Position numbers and translations under genes: made by a program. DNA of 64,000 nt. Origin: Flavobacterium johnsoniae (GTDB taxonomy: Bacteria; Bacteroidota; Bacteroidia; Flavobacteriales; Flavobacteriaceae). The notes beneath the pieces are model-generated. The model was not told the origin of the DNA and searched no databases. It worked only from the letters and a program-made list of their open reading frames with translations. Numbering within the stretch: the first letter of the stretch is position 1; each line of letters starts with the position of its first letter. Positions 53,703-62,022 of this stretch are shown here, one piece after another. The stretch lies in assembly GCF_001879205.1 (NCBI RefSeq), contig NZ_MLFK01000007.1, positions 310,001 to 374,000 of the forward strand. The letters are read 5' to 3'.

Positions 53703-54992
53703 TTGGAACAAAAAAAGCTCTTAATTATAACGTATTACTTTCCTCCAGCTGGCGGACCGGGAGTACAGCGCTGGCTGAAATTTGTAAAATATCTGCCTGA
53801 TTTTGGTGTTCAGCCCATTGTTTATGTTCCTGAAAATCCAACTTATCCAATTGTAGATGAAGGCTTGGTAAGCGAAATTTCAGATAAAGTAATTGTTCTT
53901 AAAAATAAAATTTGGGAGCCTTATCAATTAGCTTCTGTTTTTTCAAAGAATAAAACCAAGAAAATCAGTTCCGGAATTTTTCCGCATAAAAAAAAGCAGA
54001 CTTTTTTAGACAAAACTTTTCTTTGGATCAGGGGAAATCTGTTTATTCCAGATGCTCGTGCTTTTTGGGTAAAACCTTCTGTTTCTTATCTTGAAAAATA
54101 CATTAAAGAAAATAATATTGATACTATTGTAACTTCGGGACCTCCGCATAGTTTACATTTAATTGGTCTGGAATTAAAAGAAAAATTAGATGTAAAATGG
54201 TTTGCAGATTTTCGTGATCCGTGGACTACTATTGGGTATCATAAAGCGCTGCGTTTGTCTAATTACGCAGCAAAAAAGCATAAAAATCTAGAGCATAAGG
54301 TGCTTAATTCTGCTGATACTATTATTGTAACAAGTAAAACTACAAAAGCAGAATTTCAAGTCATTACCAATAAACCAATTTCTGTAATTACAAATGGTTA
54401 CGATATTGAAAAGGTAGAAAAACAACCTTTAGATTCTAAATTCACTCTGGCTCATATCGGATCGTTTTTATCAGAAAGAAATCCAAAATTTTTATGGGAA
54501 TCTCTGGTGGAGCTGCTTCAGGAAATTCCGGATTTTAAATCTCATTTAGAAATTAAGTTAATCGGAGCCGTAAGTCAGGAAGTATTAGATTCTATTGAAG
54601 AATTCAAGCTGAATGATTATTTGAACCTTTTGGGATATGTTTCGCATAATGAAGCGATTGCTCATCAAAAGAAGTCTCAGGTTTTACTTTTAATCGAAAT
54701 TAATTCAGAAGATACTAAAAGTATTATTCCGGGCAAATTGTTTGAATACATGGTCTCAAATCGTCCAATAATTGCTATTGGCCCGCAAGGTTCTGATTTT
54801 GCCGATATTATAAAAGAAACAAATACCGGAGTATTTTTTGATTATTCAGAAAAAGCGAAGTTAAAAAGTGTAATTTTGGACTTTTATAATCAGTTTTTGG
54901 AAGGAAAATTACAAGCTAACGGTGTTGGTTTACAACAATATTCAAGAAAAAACCTTACCAAACAATTAGCACAATTGATTAATGAGGCGTAA
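53703..54992 (+). CDS. Glycosyltransferase (GT4-like)
   Basis: 429 residues. N-terminal Rossmann-like half with ITYYFPPAGGPGVQRWLKF and SGPPHSLHLIGLELKEKLDVKW; donor half with FTLAHIGSFLSERNP, LGYVSHNEAIAHQKKSQVLLLIE and SIIPGKLFEYMVSNRPIIAIG, the GT4 nucleotide-sugar site (E of KLFEYM). The usual start in the family is a short MxxKKLLII, so TTG 53703 (MEQKKLLIIT) is a good start although not ATG. The next gene is a flippase, so this enzyme probably makes a lipid-linked surface glycan. Confidence 0.88.
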   Translation: MEQKKLLIITYYFPPAGGPGVQRWLKFVKYLPDFGVQPIVYVPENPTYPIVDEGLVSEISDKVIVLKNKIWEPYQLASVFSKNKTKKISSGIFPHKKKQTFLDKTFLWIRGNLFIPDARAFWVKPSVSYLEKYIKENNIDTIVTSGPPHSLHLIGLELKEKLDVKWFADFRDPWTTIGYHKALRLSNYAAKKHKNLEHKVLNSADTIIVTSKTTKAEFQVITNKPISVITNGYDIEKVEKQPLDSKFTLAHIGSFLSERNPKFLWESLVELLQEIPDFKSHLEIKLIGAVSQEVLDSIEEFKLNDYLNLLGYVSHNEAIAHQKKSQVLLLIEINSEDTKSIIPGKLFEYMVSNRPIIAIGPQGSDFADIIKETNTGVFFDYSEKAKLKSVILDFYNQFLEGKLQANGVGLQQYSRKNLTKQLAQLINEA

Positions 54993-55039
54993 CTCGCTCA
55001 GTAATCTAATATCTAAAATCTAAATTCAGAAATCCAAAA

Positions 55040-56509
55040 ATGGGTATTGTCTTAAACCAGTCTTTTAAAAACACTATAATAACCTACATCGGCTTTGGAA
55101 TTGGAGCCATTAATACACTTTATTTATATCCTGTTTTTTTAGGTGCCACTTTTTATGGTTTAACTAATTATATTACCTCTGCAGCAAATGTGATTATGCC
55201 TTTATTTGCGATTGGAATGCAGAACACTTTGGTTAAATTTTATTCACAATACCAAACAGACGAGGAAAAATCCCGTTTTTTATCCTTTACAGTTTTATTC
55301 CCGCTGCTTTTAATAATCCCGCTTTTACTAATTGGTCTTGTTTTTTATGATGAGATTATATTCTTTGTGTCAAAAAAGAATGCGATTGTAAAAAGTTATA
55401 TCTGGTTAATTCCATTTATAGGATTATGCATGGCCTATTTTGAAATTTTTTATGCCTGGCTTCGTGTAAATATGCATTCCGTTTTTGGAAATTTTGTTAA
55501 GGAAGTCGGGTTACGATTATTTTCATTATTCCTGTTAATAGGTGTTTACTTCAACTGGCTTAGCGTAGAAGGTTTTGTATATGCAACCGCGATTTTATAT
55601 TTTTTGGCGTTCTTGATAACCATGTTGTATGCCTTTAGTATTCAGAAACCAACTTTTCAGTTTACTATACCAACCAATACAAAAGATATATTAGTTTATA
55701 CTTTTTATATTATTTTATCTGGAAGTGTTGCCAATTTGCTTTTGGACGGCGATAAAATGATACTAAACCAATATATGCAGATTGAAAATATTGCCTTCTA
55801 TTCTGTGGCAACTTATATTGCTTTGGTAATTTCTGTTCCAAGTCGAGCCATGCATCAAATTGTGTATCCAATTACAGCAAAATTAATGCACGAGAATAAA
55901 CACGATGAGCTGAATCAGCTTTACAAAAAAACCTCTATAAACCTGCAGATAGTGGGTGGTTTTGTAATGCTTTGCATATTTGTAAATATTAATCAGTTGT
56001 ATGAGTTGGTTCCAAAAGAGTACAGCGGCGGAATTGAAGTTGTATTTATGATTGGTTTATCTAAATACTTCGATTTAATTTTAGGAAACAATAATGCTAT
56101 CATTTTTAATACTAAATATTACAGAATGGTATTGTATTTAGGATTAATGCTGGTTGTGCTGACTGTGGTTTTAAACATGATCTTTATTCCAATTTTCGGA
56201 ATATTCGGATCAGCTTTCGCGACTTTATTGTCCATCACTTTATACAGTTTGGCAAAACTTCTTTTTGTGGTTAAAAAGCTTAATTTATATCCGTTTACCA
56301 AAGAAACGATCTCCTCGATGCTGTTAACATTTGTATTGTTTTTGGTATTTTACTTTTGGGAGTTTCCGTTTTTTCAGCTTATCAGCATTGCTTTAAAATC
56401 AATATTGGTAACTATTGTATATGTGTATTTAAATTACAGATTTAATATTTCTCCGGATATTAATAAAGTAATAGACATGATGCTGAGAAAAATAGGAATT
56501 AAAATTTAG
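55040..56509 (+). CDS. Polysaccharide flippase-like membrane protein (Wzx/MATE fold)
   Basis: 489 residues with about 14 hydrophobic helices. Starts FKNTIITYIGFGIGAINTLYLYPVFLG, with LYAWLRVN-type loop and GDKMILNQYM in the middle, features of the MVF/oligosaccharide flippase family that moves lipid-linked sugars across the inner membrane. Follows the glycosyltransferase by 47 bases and is probably in one operon. Confidence 0.88.
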   Translation: MGIVLNQSFKNTIITYIGFGIGAINTLYLYPVFLGATFYGLTNYITSAANVIMPLFAIGMQNTLVKFYSQYQTDEEKSRFLSFTVLFPLLLIIPLLLIGLVFYDEIIFFVSKKNAIVKSYIWLIPFIGLCMAYFEIFYAWLRVNMHSVFGNFVKEVGLRLFSLFLLIGVYFNWLSVEGFVYATAILYFLAFLITMLYAFSIQKPTFQFTIPTNTKDILVYTFYIILSGSVANLLLDGDKMILNQYMQIENIAFYSVATYIALVISVPSRAMHQIVYPITAKLMHENKHDELNQLYKKTSINLQIVGGFVMLCIFVNINQLYELVPKEYSGGIEVVFMIGLSKYFDLILGNNNAIIFNTKYYRMVLYLGLMLVVLTVVLNMIFIPIFGIFGSAFATLLSITLYSLAKLLFVVKKLNLYPFTKETISSMLLTFVLFLVFYFWEFPFFQLISIALKSILVTIVYVYLNYRFNISPDINKVIDMMLRKIGIKI

Positions 56510-56604
56510 TACGATTTTATTTAGAAACAGCGAAGTAATTTATTTTCGAATCTATTTTGTTTTTATATTTGTTAGGAAGTATCACTAACTTAATATAAAC
56601 GAAT

Positions 56605-58258
56605 ATGAGAAATAAATTACTTTGTTTTGTAGTGCTTTTTGTTATTTCATTTTATTCCGTTTCGTTTGCTCAAAATACTAGTCAGGATACTTTAAGTAAA
56701 ACAGAAGTTAAGCCAAAACTAAAAGGCTATCCCGTTGCGCCATTTAAGGATACACTGTTTCATGTTTATAACAAAGTAGGTTCTTTTTCTGCCGAAAACA
56801 GGGCACACGCAATTACAGAAAAAATCAGGAAATTGTATGAAGATTCTTTTTTTGAAAAAGATTCTCTACAGGTTGTTCCTTCTGAAATTTCTCAAGACAT
56901 CATCTACAAGAATGATTTTATAATTATGTCTATTCTTGAGGCCGATGCAAAAGCAGAAAATCAAACCACAGCCTTTATTGCAAAAAGAAATTTAAACCTG
57001 ATAAAACGAGCTGTAATTTATCAAAATGAAAATTATTCAATGCTTCCCAAAAGACTGGGTTATACAGCTTTGCTAATTTTAATTATCGGTCTTGTTTTAT
57101 ATCTTGCCGGGAAGATTTTTAACCGTATTAAGTGGTATATTTTAAAAAACAGCGATCGATATTTTAAAGGTTTTAGTTATAATAACATAAAAATTTTATC
57201 ACCCCAAAAACAGCAGTCACTATTAATGCGATTGTATAGTTTTATAAAAGGTATTACACTGATTTTAATTGTTTATCTTTCGTTACCTGCCCTGTTTAGT
57301 ATTTTTCCGGCTACAGAGGCTTATACGACAACTTTACTGCATTGGATTCTTTCGCCGGCAAAACTGGCGGTAATGGGGTTTGTTCATTTTCTGCCAAGTT
57401 TGGTTACTATAATTGTAATCATCTTCATTTTTAAGTATACTATAAAAGTGATCAGGTTCTTTTTTGATGAAATAAAAAAAGAGAATATTAAAATTGATGG
57501 TTTTTATAGTGATTGGGCAATGCCAACATTTAATATTATTAGACTTTCTGTTTTTGGCTTTTATGGTGGTTGTAATATTTCCGTATCTGCCAGGTTCAGA
57601 TTCTCCTATTTTTAAAGGAGTTTCAGTATTTGTAGGGATCTTATTTTCATTAGGCTCATCAAATGCTATTGCCAATATGGTCGCAGGATTAGTCATTACA
57701 TATATGCGTCCGTTTAAGATTGGAGATTTTATAAAAATTGGCGATGTAAGCGGAGAAGTAATAGAAAAAACAGCTTTGGTAACCCGAATTAGAACTCCTA
57801 AATTTGAAGATATTACCATTCCAAATTCGACAGTTTTATCCAGTACTTCAACAAATTATTCTTCGAATACAAAAAATGCCAATAATGGCTTATTGATTCA
57901 TACCACTGTTACCATTGGTTATGATGTGCCTTGGGCATCTATTTACGAAGCCTTGATCGAGGCGGCCCTAAAAACAGAGCTGATTGAAAAAACGCCGGCT
58001 CCTTTTGTTTTGCAGACCAGCTTAGATGATTTTTATGTTTCGTACCAAATTAATGTTTATACAAAGCATCCAACCAGGCAGCCTTTAATTTATTCGTCCC
58101 TGCATCAAAATATTCAGGATTCATTTAATGCGGCTGGCATCGAGATCATGTCGCCTCATTACAGCGCACTTCGAGATGGAAATACTACCACCATTCCTGA
58201 GAATTATTTAAAAAAGGATTATGAAGCACCATTTTTTAATATTAAGAACAAAAGCTAG
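56605..58258 (+). pseudogene. MscS-family mechanosensitive channel, frameshifted
   Basis: Reading frame 1 runs from 56605 to a stop at 57613-57615; frame 2, open from 57494, contains the rest. The N-terminal part has a signal peptide (FVVLFVISFYSVSFAQ), a periplasmic domain, and three membrane helices (about 150-290). The frame 2 part has FMVVVIFPYLPGSDSPIFKG, SLGSSNAIANMVAGLVITYMRPFKIGDFIKIG (MscS pore and beta domain) and IPNSTVLSSTS. The change falls around TTTTTGG at 57551-57557, where removing one base restores the reading VFAFMVVV. A sequencing error in the T-run or a real frameshift is possible. Other helices and domains are intact. Confidence 0.85.
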
Positions 58259-58500
58259 CTAATTTTTGTAAGAAATTGAAAATGTGAAGATAATCTTAAT
58301 TTTTTTTGCTCATTTCTTTGAAATTCAATTTATTAAAATTAATTTTATGTTTCGTTTTAATATAGAATCCAGTCTAAATAAGCAAAAAATATCTTTCAAA
58401 ATACAATAAAAAGAGATTTGTAAGTGTTTAACAGATAGGGTACTTAATTATAAACCATTGAAATTTAAAGTTAGTATCACGTGAAGACAAACCCAAACAA

Positions 58501-58806
58501 ATGATTATGAAAGGCAGTAAGCTAAGTCAGGAACAAAGTGTACAGGTGTTTTCCAATATGATATCAAACAAAGTTCATAACGGATTTACATTAGAAGAAA
58601 GAAATGATGAATTACTTTTTGCAGTTCTTTCTAAAGGCGGAAAAGTAGTTAACCACAGTTTAAATTTCATTATTTTTTGTTTAACCCTCGGATTATGGTC
58701 ATTTGCTTGGCTCTATCTTACATTCGAGGCTTCTAAGCAAAAAAAGGTATTAGTTGCCATCGACGAGGATGGTTTTCCTTTTGAAGAAAAATGTTTAGTT
58801 GCTTAG
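58501..58806 (+). CDS. Small membrane protein (101 residues)
   Basis: Soluble N-terminus (LSQEQSVQVFSNMISNKVHNGFTLEERNDELLF), one or two helices at about 52-75 (LNFIIFCLTLGLWSFAWLYL), then EASKQKKVLVAIDEDGFPFEEK. No family recognised; similar short proteins with this layout have been seen by me in Flavobacteria but I cannot name one. Starts ATG at 58501 or at the second ATG, 58507. A hairpin terminator follows. Confidence 0.55.
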   Translation: MIMKGSKLSQEQSVQVFSNMISNKVHNGFTLEERNDELLFAVLSKGGKVVNHSLNFIIFCLTLGLWSFAWLYLTFEASKQKKVLVAIDEDGFPFEEKCLVA

Positions 58807-58826
58807 CAGCTTAAATCGCAAAATTA

Positions 58827-58880
58827 AAAAATTCCAAATTCCAAATATGATTCATTAAGTCATTGGAATTTGGAATTTTT
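58827..58880. terminator. Bidirectional hairpin terminator before uvrA's 3' end
   Basis: AAAAATTCCAAATTCCA (58827-58843) pairs with TGGAATTTGGAATTTTT (58864-58880) across a 20-base loop. The same AAATTCCA core occurs in the terminator at 27527-27564. Confidence 0.85.
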
Positions 58881-58892
58881 ATTTATTGCCGG

Positions 58893-58935
58893 ACTAAGCT
58901 TAGAATAAAAAACTTAGAACCTTGGTATCTCAGGG
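58893..58935 (-). repeat. CTAAG-type repeat tract after uvrA
   Basis: On the minus strand, just after the uvrA stop, ACCAAGG, TTCTAAG and TTCTAAG units are seen. Third copy of the family at 5051-5094 and 19908-19944. Confidence 0.6.
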
Positions 58936-58941
58936 CTTTTT

Positions 58942-61737
58942 TTATAATTTATCTTTTAAATAAACCCCTGTAACCGATTCTTTAACCTTAACAATATCTT
59001 CAGGTGTTCCGGCTGCTAATAAGTGTCCGCCGTTTTCACCACCTTCCGGACCCAGATCTATAATCCAGTCGGCACATTTTATTAAGTCAAGATTATGTTC
59101 AATAACGATTATCGAATGTCCTTTTTCGATCAAAGCATCAAACGAAGCTAATAATTTTTTGATGTCATGAAAATGCAGACCAGTTGTAGGTTCATCAAAA
59201 ACAAATAAAGCTTTGTCTTTTGTAGCTCCTTTTACTAAAAATGAAGCTAGTTTTATACGTTGTGCTTCACCTCCTGAAAGAGTCGAAGAAGATTGTCCTA
59301 ACTGAACATATCCTAAACCAACATCTTGTAAAGGCTGTAATTTCTGTGTGATTTTTGCCTGCTTGTTTTTTTCGAAGAAAGCAATGGCATCGTCAATGGT
59401 CATGGTAAGGATATCATTGATATTCTGATCGTCAAAAGTTACTTCCAGAATCTCTTTTTTAAATCGTTTACCTCCACAGGTTTCGCAAGGGAGAGAAACA
59501 TCGGCCATAAAAACCATTTCAACGTTTATAGAGCCTTCTCCTTTACAAGTTTCGCATCGGCCTCCATCAACATTAAAAGAAAAATGTTTGGCCTGATAGC
59601 CTCTTATTTTGGATAATTTTTCTTTTGCATACAAATCACGAATATCATCATACGCTTTGATGTAGGTAACAGGATTTGATCGCGAACTTCTCCCAATTGG
59701 GTTTTGATCTACATATTCGATATGTTTAATCTGCGAAAATGACCCTGATATTTCACTGAATTGGCCTGCTTTTTCGGCGGCATTTTCCAGTTTTTTCTGC
59801 ATGGCAGGAAACAAGATTTTCTTAATCAAGGTACTTTTTCCGCTTCCTGAAACTCCGGTTACTACCGTTAAAATGTCAAGAGGAAAAGTAACATTAATAT
59901 TTTTTAAGTTGTTTTCTCTTGCACCAATAATATCAATATGATTTTTGAATTTTCGTCTTTTCTTTGGAACCGAAATCTCCAGATCGCCATTTAAGTATTT
60001 AGAAGTAAGTGAATCTGATTTTAAAATCTCCTGATACGTTCCCTGTGCCACAAGGTTTCCTCCAAAAGTTCCTGCTTCCGGACCAATATCAATAATCATA
60101 TCGGCCGCTTTCATGATATCTTCGTCGTGTTCTACCACAATTACGGTATTTCCTAAATCACGAAGCGAAAGCAATACTTTTATCAAGCGTTCAGAATCTT
60201 TTGGATGGAGTCCAATACTTGGCTCATCCAAAATATACATCGAACCAACTAAGCTGCTTCCCAGAGAAGCCGCCAGGTTTATACGCTGCGATTCTCCTCC
60301 TGAAAGAGTAGAAGAATTTCGGTTTAAGGTTAAATAATCCAAACCAACTTCGGTTAAAAAGGATAAGCGATTATTTATTTCGACCATTAAACGTTTTGCA
60401 ATCTGCTGTTCGTATGGGTTTAATTCCAGATTCTTGAAAAAGGTAACCAAATGTTTAATAGGAAGATCGACTAAATCTGAAACCGTTTTACCGCCAATTT
60501 TTACATACGAAGCTTCTTCGCGTAAACGTTTTCCGCGGCAAGCGTGGCATTTTGTTTTACCTCGGTAGCGCGAAAGCATGACACGGTTTTGTATTTTATA
60601 ATTTTTCTCTTCTAATTCTCTAAAGAAATCATTAAGCCCCTGAAAATATTGATTTCCTCTCCAAATCAATTCTTTTTGATCGTCTGAAAGCTCAAAATAG
60701 GGTTTGTGAATAGGGAAATCAAATTTATAAGCATGTTTTACCAATTCATCTTTATACCAGCTCATGCTGTCGCCGCGCCAGGGATAAATGGCACTTTCAA
60801 AAACAGATAAAGAGGTGTTTGGTACAACGAGATCAGCATCAATTCCAATAATGTTTCCGTAACCTTCGCAAACCGGACAAGCCCCGTATGGATTATTAAA
60901 ACTAAATAGGTGAACGTTTGGCTCTAAAAACGTTATGCCATCTAATTCAAAATTATTGGAATACGAAAATCTTTTATTCGAACCCACTTCCTGAAGGTAA
61001 CAAATTCCTTTTCCCTCAAAGAAAGCAGTTTGTACGGCATCTGAAAGTCGATTGTAGAATTCTTCTTCATCCTTAACAATAATTCTGTCAATGATTAATA
61101 AGATGTCTTTGTTGTCTAATTTATGTATTTCTGTTGGAGTAAATTCATCTAAACGAACCATTTCATTATCAACTAAAATACGGGCAAAACCTTGTTGTAA
61201 AAGCACTTTAAGTTTGTCTTCAAGCTGACGTCCCTGTTCTAAATGAATAGGAGCAAGCAATAACCATTTGCTGTCAATTTCGAGTGTTTTTACATCAGAA
61301 ACGACATCTGTAACGGTATTTTTTTTGACTTCCTGTCCTGAAACCGGAGAATATGTTCGTCCTATTCTGGCAAACAAAAGTTTAATATAATCGTAGATTT
61401 CTGTTGAAGTTCCAACGGTTGAACGGGCATTAGTGGTGTTTACTTTTTGCTCAATTGCAATAGCTGGTGCAATACCTTTGATATATTCAACTTTTGGTTT
61501 GTCTAAACGCCCCAAAAACTGACGTGCGTATGAAGATAAACTCTCTACATAACGACGTTGTCCTTCGGCATACAAAGTGTCAAAAGCCAAACTCGATTTT
61601 CCTGATCCTGAAAGTCCTGTAATTACTACAAGTTTGTTTCTCGGAATGGCCACATCTACATTTTTTAAATTATGTACCTGGGCACCTTTTATTATAATAT
61701 TTTGCTTTGGGTCTAGTGTAGAAAGATCAATTTGCAT
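58942..61737 (-). CDS. uvrA: UvrABC excision repair subunit A
   Basis: 931 residues; standard length. Two ABC ATPase modules: Walker [13 protein letters not shown] and [10 protein letters not shown]; signatures LSGGESQR and LSGGEAQR; zinc modules [26 protein letters not shown] and CETCGGKRF. It recognises bulky DNA lesions and loads UvrB. The frame extends five codons further up, but ATG 61737 ([12 protein letters not shown]) matches the family and lies close to the -7 box (TACTTTTG minus strand 61756-61763). Confidence 0.98.
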   Translation of the reverse strand: MQIDLSTLDPKQNIIIKGAQVHNLKNVDVAIPRNKLVVITGLSGSGKSSLAFDTLYAEGQRRYVESLSSYARQFLGRLDKPKVEYIKGIAPAIAIEQKVNTTNARSTVGTSTEIYDYIKLLFARIGRTYSPVSGQEVKKNTVTDVVSDVKTLEIDSKWLLLAPIHLEQGRQLEDKLKVLLQQGFARILVDNEMVRLDEFTPTEIHKLDNKDILLIIDRIIVKDEEEFYNRLSDAVQTAFFEGKGICYLQEVGSNKRFSYSNNFELDGITFLEPNVHLFSFNNPYGACPVCEGYGNIIGIDADLVVPNTSLSVFESAIYPWRGDSMSWYKDELVKHAYKFDFPIHKPYFELSDDQKELIWRGNQYFQGLNDFFRELEEKNYKIQNRVMLSRYRGKTKCHACRGKRLREEASYVKIGGKTVSDLVDLPIKHLVTFFKNLELNPYEQQIAKRLMVEINNRLSFLTEVGLDYLTLNRNSSTLSGGESQRINLAASLGSSLVGSMYILDEPSIGLHPKDSERLIKVLLSLRDLGNTVIVVEHDEDIMKAADMIIDIGPEAGTFGGNLVAQGTYQEILKSDSLTSKYLNGDLEISVPKKRRKFKNHIDIIGARENNLKNINVTFPLDILTVVTGVSGSGKSTLIKKILFPAMQKKLENAAEKAGQFSEISGSFSQIKHIEYVDQNPIGRSSRSNPVTYIKAYDDIRDLYAKEKLSKIRGYQAKHFSFNVDGGRCETCKGEGSINVEMVFMADVSLPCETCGGKRFKKEILEVTFDDQNINDILTMTIDDAIAFFEKNKQAKITQKLQPLQDVGLGYVQLGQSSSTLSGGEAQRIKLASFLVKGATKDKALFVFDEPTTGLHFHDIKKLLASFDALIEKGHSIIVIEHNLDLIKCADWIIDLGPEGGENGGHLLAAGTPEDIVKVKESVTGVYLKDKL

Positions 61738-61755
61738 AAAAAAAGTCAATTTCTA

Positions 61756-61763
61756 CAAAAGTA
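61756..61763 (-). promoter_or_regulatory. Putative -7 element of uvrA
   Basis: The minus strand reads TACTTTTG, fitting TAnnTTTG, 18 bases before the ATG at 61737. Confidence 0.55.
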
Positions 61764-61887
61764 ATCAATTTTGAACAGAGTTTTGTTAAGGATATTGTTC
61801 CAAATCTTAACAGAATTACCATGTTGATTTTTTGATATTCAATAACAAAGAGATGAAATAAAACACAATTTATTTAGAACATTGCCC

Positions 61888-61901
61888 GCGGTTTCAACCG
61901 C
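61888..61901. repeat. GCGGTT-TC-AACCGC short hairpin
   Basis: A perfect 6-base inverted repeat preceded by GCCC; resembles REP-like CGGTTTCAACCG elements seen in flavobacterial intergenic DNA. No T-tract. Confidence 0.6.
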
Positions 61902-61976
61902 TGAGACACTATTATACCCCTATATTCTGTGAAATCTTTTTTTATTAAAAAAGTATTGTTTCAACTGTAAAATGTC

Positions 61977-62009
61977 CTATTTTAGGACTGTTTTAGTACT
62001 ATTTTAATA
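61977..62009 (+). promoter_or_regulatory. Three 11-bp phased direct repeats upstream of the propeller regulator
   Basis: Units at 61977-61987 (CTATTTTAGGA), 61988-61998 (CTGTTTTAGTA) and 61999-62009 (CTATTTTAATA) repeat exactly every 11 bases, close to one helical turn. A weaker CTGTAAAATGT precedes at 61965. The first unit also forms GTCCTA-TTT-TAGGAC (61974-61988). Such phased copies suit cooperative binding of a protein to one DNA face. The gene start follows at 62023. Confidence 0.6.
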
Positions 62010-62022
62010 TCCTGACCAAATT

